A stretch of 59,725 nt of DNA from Lentisphaerota bacterium (lineage in GTDB: Bacteria; Verrucomicrobiota; Kiritimatiellia; UBA8416; VGWJ01). Under the pieces are notes generated by a model. That model searched no databases and was not told the origin of the DNA. It was given only the letters and a program-made list of their open reading frames with translations. The first letter of the stretch is position 1. The number at the start of each line of letters is the position of its first letter. The stretch is taken from the NCBI GenBank assembly GCA_016873635.1, contig VGWJ01000014.1, forward strand, positions 1-59,725. The letters are read 5' to 3'. Of this stretch, positions 21,239 through 28,981 are shown one piece after another. Both the position numbers and the translations under genes were made by a program.

Positions 21239-23413
21239 ATGATCATTCTGGATGCGGTTACCCGCCGGCTGGCCGGCCACGCCCTGCGCTGGGCGCTGGG
21301 CGGCCGCTGGGCCGCCGCCTCTCCCGAACTGAGGCCTCTCGATACCCCGCTCCCCGCGGACTTCTTCGGAATCTGCGCGGCCGGATCGCCGGAGCCGGGC
21401 GTGGACGAATACGTGCTCGCGCGCCTGAAGGAACTGGGCGTAAGGCACGTGCGCGTCGATGTGACCCGCGACGCTTCCGGCGGCTTCGCGCGGAATTTTC
21501 CGGAGCGGCTCCTTTCGGACGGCTTCCGGGTCTGCCTGCACCCGGTCCAACCCCGCGCCGACGCGGCCCTCATGCCCCGCGCCGACGCGCGCGAACGCTG
21601 GCGCGGGTTCATCGCGTCGCTCCTCGACGCCTTTGCCGGGCGCATCGAGCTGCTGGAAATCGGCTCCACCTGCAACCGCCGCAAGTGGACCGGCTACACG
21701 CCGGCCGGCTTTCTGGCGGCGTGGCGGATCGCCCACGCCGAGGCCGCGCGCCGCGGCGTGCCCCTGGCGGGGCCCAACGCGACCGACTTCGAGCCGCTCT
21801 ACAACGCCGCGTGGCTCGGCCTGATGCGGCGCCAGGGACTGCTCCCCGCGGTCCACACCGACAACCTGTTCGTGGAGCGCGCCACCCAGCCCGAAGCCTT
21901 CGATCACAAGATCATGGGCCGCGCGCTGGCCGGGCTGGGCCGTTTCAACCTCGTGAAGAAGGCCCGCATCATGCGGGACATCGCCGCGTCCCGCGGCGTT
22001 CCGAGCACCGTCTGCGCGCACGTCGCCTGGAGCCGCCGGCGCCTCGAACGCCGGCTCGCGCTCCCGCGCGAAAAACAGGCCGACTACCTGGCCCGCTACC
22101 TTTGCCTCGCGGCCGCCTCGGGGGCTCTCGACCGCGTCTACTGGGGTCCCCTCGTCGGCCAGCGCGAGGGCCTTGTCGACGACGGCACCGCGTTCTACCC
22201 CGAGCTGCCGCACGTCTGGCTCTACGCGCGGGCCAACGGCAGCCCGGCCGGGTACACGATCCTGCCCGCCTTCGACGCTTTCCGCGCCCTGCTCCGGCTC
22301 CTGCCCGGCACGGTTTTCACGGGCAAGCGCAGCGCCGGCCACAGCCTGTTCATCCTGGAGTTCCTGACGGCAACGCGGCGCCTGCACGCGGTCTGGACCG
22401 TGGACGGCCGCGCGGCCGCGGCGGACGACTGCTACGACGCCGAGAGCCTCCGCGCGGCCGAGGCGCTGGGACGCGACGGGCGCGCGCTGGAGCGCCCCCC
22501 CGCCCTGTTCTCCGAAAGCCCCGTCTACCTCCTGTGGCCGCGCGCGAGCGCCGTCGCGGTGAAGCCCGGCGCGCGCGTCCTGCGCGACACGCGCGTCCCG
22601 CATCCCGCCGCCCAGCGCTGCATCCCGGTCAGAACCCCGCAATGGACCGGCATTCGCGCCCTCCGCGGCGCGGAGGACGACGGGGATCTCATGCCGGAGC
22701 ATCTGGGCGCGGGCGCGCACGCGGAAATGCTGCGGCAGGGGCGCAACGCCGTGTGGCGCACGACCCCGCGGGGCCGGGACGCGCCGGTCGTGGTCAAACG
22801 CTTCCACATCCGGGCGCCGCATCGCCGCCTGCTCGACCGCCGCAAGCCGTCGCGCGCCCTGCGGGCCTGGAACGGCGCCGCCGAGCTCATGCGGCGCGGC
22901 ATCCCAACCCCCCGCCCGCTGGCCTTTTTCCAGAGCGCATCCGATCCGGCGCTGGCCGACAGCGTCTACGTGTGTGAATCGTTCGAAGGGTCCGGATCGG
23001 TGCGCACGGCCTTCACGCTGTTTGCCCGGGGCGGAACGGATTTCGAGGGCCTGCCGGCCGCCGCGTTCTACGCGCGCCTGGCGGCGTTCGTGCGCGCGAT
23101 GCACGAGCGCGGCGTGTTCTTCAGGGATCTGTCTCCGGGCAACGTGCTCGTGCGCGTCTCGAACGCGACGGACGTCGCGTTCGCGCTGATCGACACCACG
23201 CGCCTGCGCGGCTACCCCCGCGAGGTGCCGCTGCGGCGGCGGCTCTCCGACCTCAAACGGCTCGGCCATCCCCTGCCCTGGTCCGGACGCCGCGCGCTCC
23301 TGCAGGCCTACCTGTCAGCGCCGGGGCCGCGCTTCCGGGTCTGGATGCTGTGGCCGTCGGTCCTGTACGACTTGAAGCACGCCCTGAAACGTCTTGCGCG
23401 GCGCCGGGCATGA
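21239..23413 (+). CDS. Fusion of a glycosidase-like domain and an LPS-kinase-like domain
   Basis: A 724-residue protein. Residues about 25-420 resemble a clan-A glycosidase TIM barrel, with LLEIGSTCNRRKW near 139 where an active enzyme would read E-x-GNE-P-N. The acid/base Glu is therefore missing and this half may only bind glycan. Residues about 500-700 carry a WaaP/InaA-type kinase fold: VVVKRF (Lys near 519), FFRDLSPGNVLV near 627 and IDTTRL near 651, matching the HRD and DxD motifs (here FRD). Such kinases phosphorylate Kdo or heptose of the LPS core. It starts a four-gene cluster and overlaps the GT4 gene by ATGA, which fits a role in envelope polysaccharide assembly. Confidence 0.72.
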   Translation: MIILDAVTRRLAGHALRWALGGRWAAASPELRPLDTPLPADFFGICAAGSPEPGVDEYVLARLKELGVRHVRVDVTRDASGGFARNFPERLLSDGFRVCLHPVQPRADAALMPRADARERWRGFIASLLDAFAGRIELLEIGSTCNRRKWTGYTPAGFLAAWRIAHAEAARRGVPLAGPNATDFEPLYNAAWLGLMRRQGLLPAVHTDNLFVERATQPEAFDHKIMGRALAGLGRFNLVKKARIMRDIAASRGVPSTVCAHVAWSRRRLERRLALPREKQADYLARYLCLAAASGALDRVYWGPLVGQREGLVDDGTAFYPELPHVWLYARANGSPAGYTILPAFDAFRALLRLLPGTVFTGKRSAGHSLFILEFLTATRRLHAVWTVDGRAAAADDCYDAESLRAAEALGRDGRALERPPALFSESPVYLLWPRASAVAVKPGARVLRDTRVPHPAAQRCIPVRTPQWTGIRALRGAEDDGDLMPEHLGAGAHAEMLRQGRNAVWRTTPRGRDAPVVVKRFHIRAPHRRLLDRRKPSRALRAWNGAAELMRRGIPTPRPLAFFQSASDPALADSVYVCESFEGSGSVRTAFTLFARGGTDFEGLPAAAFYARLAAFVRAMHERGVFFRDLSPGNVLVRVSNATDVAFALIDTTRLRGYPREVPLRRRLSDLKRLGHPLPWSGRRALLQAYLSAPGPRFRVWMLWPSVLYDLKHALKRLARRRA

Positions 23414-24600
23414 AGATCGCCTTCGTAAAGATGAAATACGTGCCCTACGGCGGGGCCGAGACCTATCTGGCGGCGCTCGCGGACGGCTGCGCCCGCCTGG
23501 GACACGAGGTCCATCTGATCACCGCGGCCTGGCCGGCGGAGCGCGCGGGCAGCATGGCGCCGGTGATCGTCCCCTGCCGGTCGCGCTCGCGCGCCGGACG
23601 GGCCCGGTCCTTCTCCCGCGCCGCGTCCGAGGCCGCCGCGCGCGGCAACTACGACGCCGTCCTCAGCCTCAACCGCACCGAGCGACAGGACATCTGGCGC
23701 GCCTCGGAAAGCGTGCACGCCGTGTGGCTGCGGCGCCGCCGCGAATTCGAGCCGCGATGGAAAACGTGGTTCAACGCCCGCAGCGCCGGACACCGCGCCC
23801 TGCTGGAGCTGGAGCGCCGCTGCGCGGCCGATACCCCTTTCATCATCGCCAACTCGCGCCTGGTCAGGGGCTATATCCTGACAACCCATCCCATCCCGCC
23901 GGAACGCGTGACCGTGATCTACAACGGCATCGATCTGGAGCGCTACAGTCCCGGCGACCGGGAACGCGACCGGCGCGCCGTGCGCGGGCGGCTGCGCATC
24001 CCCGCCGCGGAGAAGGTGCTGCTCTTCGTGGGCAACGGGTTCCGCCACAAGGGACTCCCCGAGGCCCTGCGGCTGCTGCGGCGCCTGGACAGGGGCCTGC
24101 TGCTCGTGTGCGGACGCGACCGCGAGAATCCCTGGCGCGCCCTGGCGCGCCGGCTCGGCGTGGACGGCCGCGTGCGCTTCCTCGGCGCGGTCCCGGCCGG
24201 GCCGGAGCTCTACCGCGCGGCGGACCTGACGCTGCTGCCGTCGTGGTCGGACTCGTTCGGGTTCAGCGGACTCGAATCGCTCGCCTGCGGCACGCCGCTG
24301 CTGACGACCAGCTATGCGGGCTGCGCCGAGATCCTCAGGGAGGGGCTGAGCGGAACCGCGGTCTGCACCCCGGCGGCAATCGAAGCCATGGCCGAAGCCG
24401 CGCGCAAGGAGCTCGCCACGGGCGTGGCGCCGGACCGCGCGCGCGCCATCGCGGATTCGGTCGCCGCGTTCTCGATCGAACGGAACGTGGCGGAGACGAT
24501 GAAGGTGATCGAGAAGGCGGCGGAGAGGAAGCGCGCCGGATCCCGCCACGCCTCCGGCGGGGCGCCCCTCCCGGAAGGAGGTTCTCCAACAGACACATGA
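23410..24600 (+). CDS. Glycosyltransferase family 4 (WaaG-like)
   Basis: A 396-residue GT-B enzyme. GGAE (14-17) near the N-terminus and the C-terminal nucleotide-sugar motif SFGFSGLESLACGTPLL (E289) are typical of GT4 retaining transferases such as WaaG/RfaG. NGIDLERYSP in the linker is also characteristic. It would transfer a hexose from a nucleotide sugar to a lipid-linked or LPS-core acceptor at the inner face of the membrane. It overlaps both neighbours by ATGA. The last 19 or so codons (from 24539) fall in a palindromic element also found at 48957, so the true C-terminus may have been extended by it. Confidence 0.86.
   Translation: MKIAFVKMKYVPYGGAETYLAALADGCARLGHEVHLITAAWPAERAGSMAPVIVPCRSRSRAGRARSFSRAASEAAARGNYDAVLSLNRTERQDIWRASESVHAVWLRRRREFEPRWKTWFNARSAGHRALLELERRCAADTPFIIANSRLVRGYILTTHPIPPERVTVIYNGIDLERYSPGDRERDRRAVRGRLRIPAAEKVLLFVGNGFRHKGLPEALRLLRRLDRGLLLVCGRDRENPWRALARRLGVDGRVRFLGAVPAGPELYRAADLTLLPSWSDSFGFSGLESLACGTPLLTTSYAGCAEILREGLSGTAVCTPAAIEAMAEAARKELATGVAPDRARAIADSVAAFSIERNVAETMKVIEKAAERKRAGSRHASGGAPLPEGGSPTDT
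24539..24590. repeat. Related palindromic element inside the end of the GT4 gene
   Basis: It starts GATCCC, contains two GC-rich palindromic blocks including GGGGCGCC, and ends GGTTCTCCA, matching the borders and part of the core of 48957-49012. It encodes the last residues of the GT4 enzyme and supplies the GGAAGGAGGT upstream of the GT-C gene. Confidence 0.45.
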
Positions 24601-26126
24601 AAAAACTTTTCCCGCTGCTCATCGTTCCCTTTCTGGCGCTGGCCTTCAACGACATCCATTCGAAGCAGCTGCTGGGCTACCACCACTTCCGCCAGGCGCA
24701 CACGGCCCTCACGGCGCGCAATTTCGCTTTTCACGACGCCAACATACTGCATCCGACGGTCGACGGCGTCACGTACGGCAAGGACCTCTATCTCAACGAG
24801 TTCCCGCTCTATCCCTGGCTCGTGGGCCTCCTGTGGCGCGCGTTCGGCGAAAGCCTCCTCGCCGCCCGCCTGCTTTCCGTGCTCTGCGCGGTGCTGGCGC
24901 TGTGGTACTACGCCCGCCTGCTGGAGGCGTTTCTCGACGACCGCCTGGTCGTCATCCTGGCCGTGTTCGCGCTCTCCCTCACGCCGGTCGTGGCCTACTT
25001 CGCCCGCACGGTCCAGCGACAGTCGCTGTTCCTGTTCCTGCTGCTGGCGGGCATCTACCACGCGGCGCGGTGCATGAAGAAGTCCGGCGGCCGTGACCTC
25101 TTTTTCGGCGCGGCCGGCCTGGCCGGCGCCCTGCTGCTCAACCCCTTCGCCGCGTACGCCGCCGTGCCCCTGGCCTGGCTGGCCTTCGCGCGCGAGCGCG
25201 GGCGCGCCTGCCTGCGCTGGCGGCTGTGGCTGATCGCGTTCGCGGCCGCGGCGCCCGCGTGCGCATGGTACGCCTACGCGTGGCATACCGGCCGCGCGCT
25301 CCCCACCGCGCGCATGATGGCCGTCACCGACCAGCGTTCCTTCTTCTCGGCCGCCCACTACGCCATGTGGCTCGTGCCCAAGAACTGGGAGCGGGTCTTC
25401 CGCGCGTTCTCGCATTTCGTGGTTCCGCCGGTAACCTCGCTGCTGCTGTGTCTCTACGGCCTGCGCGCGGCGCGCGCGCCGGGATACCGCTTCTTCAAGG
25501 CGTGGCTGGCGGCGGTACTCGCGTATTTCGCCCTGGACTTCTACCCCGTGGCCGTGGTCGTGCACCACTACTACTACATCAACGTCGCCCCCCTCACGGC
25601 GCTCTTCTTCGCGGCGGGCGCGGCGGCCGCCGGGCGCGCCCTTTGGTCGCGGCTGGGCGGACGCGCGTCGGGCGCCGGCGGACGCGTCGAGCTCGGCTGG
25701 GCTTCCCCGCGCGGACGCGCCGCGCCGGCCGCCGCCGCGTTCGTGCTGGCCATGGCGTTCTTCGCCCTGGAGAGCTACGCCCGGGCGCGTCACATGGCCG
25801 ACGACGAATGGCACGCGCAGTACTACCGCCTCGCCGAACCGCTGTCCGCCGCCGTGCCGCCGGGCGCGAAGGTGACCGTGATTGCCGACAGCAACGACCC
25901 GCTTTTCGTCTACATAATGGCGCCGCGCATGACGCACCGGCTGGTCGCCTACCGGCCCGGGGTTCCGGAGCGCCTGCTGGCGGAAGGGGATTTCGACTAC
26001 CTGCTCGTGCTGGCGGAACACGCGCGCTTTCCGCTGCGCGAGGTAACGGACGCCATACGCCGGTCGGGCGCGGCGGAAGAACCCGTCTTGCCCGCCCCCG
26101 GCGCAATACTGTACAAGAAGAAGTGA
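24597..26126 (+). CDS. GT-C glycosyltransferase, ArnT/PMT (GT39/83)-like
   Basis: A 509-residue polytopic protein with 10-12 helices and a C-terminal soluble region of about 120 residues. The first extracytoplasmic loop (HHFRQAHTALTARNF, HDANILHP, LYLNEFPLYPW) fits the acidic active-site loop of polyprenyl-phosphate-sugar-dependent transferases. It would move a sugar from a lipid carrier to a periplasmic acceptor such as lipid A, the LPS core or a protein. It is translationally coupled to the GT4 gene (ATGA). AAGGAGGT lies 14 nt before the ATG, farther than usual. The GT2 enzyme downstream is a good candidate for making its lipid-linked sugar donor. Confidence 0.78.
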   Translation: MKKLFPLLIVPFLALAFNDIHSKQLLGYHHFRQAHTALTARNFAFHDANILHPTVDGVTYGKDLYLNEFPLYPWLVGLLWRAFGESLLAARLLSVLCAVLALWYYARLLEAFLDDRLVVILAVFALSLTPVVAYFARTVQRQSLFLFLLLAGIYHAARCMKKSGGRDLFFGAAGLAGALLLNPFAAYAAVPLAWLAFARERGRACLRWRLWLIAFAAAAPACAWYAYAWHTGRALPTARMMAVTDQRSFFSAAHYAMWLVPKNWERVFRAFSHFVVPPVTSLLLCLYGLRAARAPGYRFFKAWLAAVLAYFALDFYPVAVVVHHYYYINVAPLTALFFAAGAAAAGRALWSRLGGRASGAGGRVELGWASPRGRAAPAAAAFVLAMAFFALESYARARHMADDEWHAQYYRLAEPLSAAVPPGAKVTVIADSNDPLFVYIMAPRMTHRLVAYRPGVPERLLAEGDFDYLLVLAEHARFPLREVTDAIRRSGAAEEPVLPAPGAILYKKK

Positions 26127-26151
26127 GGAACGCCGCGTCAGGGCACGTCCG

Positions 26152-27129
26152 ATGTCAAAAGCATTGATCAGCGTCGTGGTCCCCGCGTTCAACGAACGCG
26201 CCAACGTCGCGCCCCTGCTCGCCCGCCTGGCGTCCATGGCCGGCGGAGAAACCGGCTATGACTGGGAATTCGTTTTCGTGGACGACGGCAGCGGCGACGG
26301 TACCGCCGACGCCGTGGCCGACGCCGCGGCCGCCGACCGCCGCGTGAAACTGCTGCAGTTCACCCGCAACTTCGGCCACCAGATGGCGCTCACCGCCGGC
26401 CTGGGCGAGGCCCGCGGACGCGCCGTGGTCTCGCTCGACGCCGACCTGCAGCATCCGCCCGAGACCGTTCCCGCCATGCTGCGCCGCTGGGAGGCCGGCG
26501 CGAAGGTCGTGGCCGGCCTGCGCGGCGCCTCCGGCGCCGGCGCCGCCAAGGATCGCGCCAGCCGTTTGTTCTACTGGCTCATCAACCACCTTACGGAAAT
26601 ACCGATCCCGGCCGGCGCGGCCGACTTCCGTCTCATGGACCGCGAGGTGGTGGACGCCTTCCTGCGCATGGGCGAGCGCGCGCGCTTCATCCGCGGCATG
26701 GTGAGCTGGATGGGCTTCCCCGTGGAAACCGCGCCCTACGCCGAAGAGCGGCGCGCCGCGGGCCGCAGCAAGTACTCCCTCACGCGCATGCTCTGCCTGG
26801 CGGCCGACGCCGTAACCAGCTTCTCCGCGCTGCCCCTGCGCTTCGCCACCGTGGCCGGGCTGGCCACCACCCTGATCGCGGCGCTCTACGCCGCATACGT
26901 GCTGTTCGTGTTCCTGTTCGTGCCGCGCGTGGTGATCCCGGGCTGGGCCAGCATCGTGCTCGTGGCCCTCTTCCTGGGCGGCATCCAGCTTCTCTTCCTG
27001 GGGGTCATCGGCGAATACCTCCACCGCATTTACGCCGAGGTCAAGGGCCGACCTCTCTACCTGGTGAAACGCCGGATCGGACTCGCGGACGACGGGTCCG
27101 GGGCCGGGACTCAAGCCCGCCGCCTTTGA
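26152..27129 (+). CDS. GT2 polyprenyl-phosphate glycosyltransferase (GtrB/ArnC/DPM1-like)
   Basis: A 325-residue protein with a GT-A domain: VVVPAFNE (8-15), VDDGSGDGT (43-51), the metal-binding DADLQHPP (96-103) and a QFTRNFGHQMAL segment typical of GtrB/DPM1-type enzymes. Two C-terminal helices (about 232-255 and 262-288) follow. It would transfer a sugar from a nucleotide donor to undecaprenyl phosphate on the cytoplasmic side. The gene begins 25 nt after the GT-C gene, so the two probably act in sequence. It is the last gene of the cluster, and a REP-like fragment begins one base after its stop. Confidence 0.9.
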   Translation: MSKALISVVVPAFNERANVAPLLARLASMAGGETGYDWEFVFVDDGSGDGTADAVADAAAADRRVKLLQFTRNFGHQMALTAGLGEARGRAVVSLDADLQHPPETVPAMLRRWEAGAKVVAGLRGASGAGAAKDRASRLFYWLINHLTEIPIPAGAADFRLMDREVVDAFLRMGERARFIRGMVSWMGFPVETAPYAEERRAAGRSKYSLTRMLCLAADAVTSFSALPLRFATVAGLATTLIAALYAAYVLFVFLFVPRVVIPGWASIVLVALFLGGIQLLFLGVIGEYLHRIYAEVKGRPLYLVKRRIGLADDGSGAGTQARRL

Positions 27130-27130
27130 A

Positions 27131-27160
27131 CCTATAGAGAGCAGTTCAGCCGCTTCGCGC
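27131..27160 (+). repeat. Partial REP-like element
   Basis: It starts CCTATAGAGAGCAGTTC and continues AGCCGCTTCGCG, matching the left arm and core of the REP at 56669. The right arm (GAACTGTTCTTG) is missing. It begins directly after the stop of the GT2 gene. Confidence 0.65.
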
Positions 27161-27296
27161 AGCGATGCGGGCAGGCCGAGTCTTCCTGTTTCCGGTGAAC
27201 GAGAACGGGCGACGAGAGCGGACCACGATTTCCTCCGGTCGATACTTTCTCTCCCCTTCCGCCAACAAGCCGTTGTACGGACATGAAGGGGCATAA

Positions 27297-27344
27297 CAAG
27301 AACAGTTCGCTCGCGCGCAGCGCGAGGGAACTGCTCTTTCTAGG
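27297..27344 (-). repeat. REP-like palindrome (reverse orientation)
   Basis: Read on the minus strand it is CCTAGAAAGAGCAGTTC, a GC-rich inner palindrome of about 19 nt, then GAACTGTTCTTG. The outer arms pair with one mismatch. Its left edge is the exact point where the glycosidase reading frame 27345-27434 stops making sense. Confidence 0.8.
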
Positions 27345-27434
27345 GTAATAGTTGCAGCCCCACGGGGTGAACGGCAGGCCGGAGTCCCGCTCCGCGAAAC
27401 CCCATCCCGAGGGATGAACCCGGATCGGTTTCAT
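27345..27434 (-). pseudogene. 5' remnant of a glycoside hydrolase gene, cut by a REP
   Basis: ATG 27434 overlaps the stop of the upstream secreted paralogue (ATGA), so this was a translationally coupled cistron. The first 31 residues begin MKPIRVHPSGWGF and end SGLPFTPWGCNYYP, the kind of N-terminus seen in GH5-like proteins (typically RPFxPWGxNYF). The frame then runs into the REP at 27344 and only repeat-derived residues follow. The remainder of the gene is missing from the window. Confidence 0.6.
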
Positions 27435-28981
27435 CAGGGCAGCTCCGCCAACTCGATGTCGTCGAACCAGGCCGTGCCGGGCCCGTCGACGACCAGGCCC
27501 GGAATGGCGAAACGCTGCCCCCGCGCCGGCGTGAACACGATTTCCATCCGCGTCCAGTCGTTGTCGCCCTTGAGGCGCCCGGATTGCCGCGCGTCGGCCG
27601 CGTTCTCCCGGGGCTTGATCCGCAGGTACACGCCGCCGCCGGTAACGCCGCGGGTGCGCACCCAGGCGCCGAAGCGGTAGCGTTTCCCCTCCTCGACGTG
27701 GAGCAGCGGTCCGCCGTGCACGGGCCCGGCATGCTCGCCGCCGTTGAGCCGCAGCGAATGCCCGCCGGAACGGCCGACCGTGGCGTCATGCTTCGCGCTG
27801 TGCCCCCAGATGCAGCCGTTGAACAGCGTGCCGGCGGGAACGAGCGTCTCGAAGTCGTTGACGATATTCTGGCGGAAACCCATGGGCCCGTCGCCTTTCG
27901 GTTCGGGCAGCGTCGTGCGCGCGGCGTCCTCCAGCTCCTTGGCGGCCGGCAGCGGCAGGCTCAGGAAGCGGTAGGTCGCCGTGACGCGGTACAGTCCGTC
28001 CTCGCCTTTCCGCTCCGGCGCCAGGGCGACGACGTGCTGGTCGTACCAGACGCTGCACGTGATGAAGACGGTTCGGGGCTCCGAATGCACGATCTCGAGG
28101 AAAGGGTTCGCGTCCGCCTCGGCCACAAAACCGACGAAGCCGCCGTCATCCGGAATGCCGGTCCATTCGCCGCCGAACGACTGCATCATCGAGCGCGGGT
28201 TCTGATACATGTAGCACAGCGTGCCGTCCCGCCTGGTCCACAGGCATTTCTGGTAGCGCTTGCGTTCGTCGCGCGAGTCCGCCACGCCGTTCGGCAGCAG
28301 GTTCGCGTACTCGAACTTCCGGGACTCCTCCATTCGCAGGTCGAACGCGCAGTCCCAGACGTAGCCCAGCGCGGGGTTGAAGTGCAGCGTGAAATCGTGA
28401 ACCAGCTCCGTGCGGCCGCCCCGGTTCTCCGTGTAGCGCAGGCGCAGCGTCTCGACGGGCTCGCGCGCCTTCGCGCGCCGTCCCCCGCGGCCCGGCACGG
28501 CCTCGTCCTCCCCGCCCGCGGTCAGGCCATCCGCTTCGCCGCCCGGAGAGCCGGCCCGCGGCGCGCCGTCCTCTTCTCTCAACCGGATCATCCTGCCCCT
28601 GCCGGTCCAGGTGCCCTGCGGCACGATGGAGATGCGGGGGCCCTGCAGCGTGTCCCAGCCGTGCCAGGCGGGCATTTCGTATTCGACCGTCACGCCGCCG
28701 CCGGGCGGGAAGAACCGGAACATCTCGATTTCGCCGAACGACAGGTTGAGCAGTCCGATCTTCTGCCCGCCGTCCATGATCCAGAGATGGTCTTTGCGGT
28801 ACTTCCAATCCCTGACGCGGGCCAGACGGAAGTCGGGCTTGTGCGCGCGGCGGGGAAGATCGGCGTAGCATCGCGCGCGCGCGACGAGCGCCTGCAGCCG
28901 CCCGCCCGCGATCTGCGCGGGCGCCGCGGAGGAGACGGCGCCCCAGAGAACGACCGCGGGGATCAGACCGCGCGTCGTCAC
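27434..28981 (-). CDS. Secreted protein, paralogue B (carbohydrate-binding-like C-terminus)
   Basis: A 515-residue secreted protein. GTG 28981 overlaps the stop of paralogue A (GTGA) and gives a signal peptide ending about SAAPAQ. The N-terminal 300 residues are of unknown fold but strongly conserved between the two tandem copies (AHKPDFRLARVRDWKYRKDH, LRLRYTEN.GGRTE, CYMYQNPRSMMQS). The last 160 residues (NDFETLVPAGTLFNG... to GPGTAWFDDIELAELP) look like a jelly-roll carbohydrate-binding module: RYRFGAWVRTRGVTGG and AWFDDIEL are typical of CBM4/9/22-like folds. It is exported, probably to act on or bind glycan. No catalytic motif was identified. It carries a charged insertion (about residues 155-195) absent from paralogue A. 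Confidence 0.7.
   Translation of the reverse strand: MTTRGLIPAVVLWGAVSSAAPAQIAGGRLQALVARARCYADLPRRAHKPDFRLARVRDWKYRKDHLWIMDGGQKIGLLNLSFGEIEMFRFFPPGGGVTVEYEMPAWHGWDTLQGPRISIVPQGTWTGRGRMIRLREEDGAPRAGSPGGEADGLTAGGEDEAVPGRGGRRAKAREPVETLRLRYTENRGGRTELVHDFTLHFNPALGYVWDCAFDLRMEESRKFEYANLLPNGVADSRDERKRYQKCLWTRRDGTLCYMYQNPRSMMQSFGGEWTGIPDDGGFVGFVAEADANPFLEIVHSEPRTVFITCSVWYDQHVVALAPERKGEDGLYRVTATYRFLSLPLPAAKELEDAARTTLPEPKGDGPMGFRQNIVNDFETLVPAGTLFNGCIWGHSAKHDATVGRSGGHSLRLNGGEHAGPVHGGPLLHVEEGKRYRFGAWVRTRGVTGGGVYLRIKPRENAADARQSGRLKGDNDWTRMEIVFTPARGQRFAIPGLVVDGPGTAWFDDIELAELP
28787..28849. repeat. 63-nt segment identical to 30286-30348
   Basis: Within the two tandem paralogues, 28787-28849 and 30286-30348 are identical over 63 nt, while the flanks diverge. 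This encodes the RLARVRDWKYRKDH region. It fits gene conversion or very strong constraint. Confidence 0.85.

Larger units (their letters stand above)
27130..27433. other. Repeat- and remnant-filled interval between convergent gene sets
   Basis: A 304-nt stretch without an intact gene. It contains a partial REP (27131-27160), about 135 nt of unassigned sequence, a full REP in reverse orientation (27297-27344) and the 5' remnant of a glycosidase gene (27345-27434). Short frames in the unassigned part read plausibly but match nothing I recognise. Confidence 0.6.
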
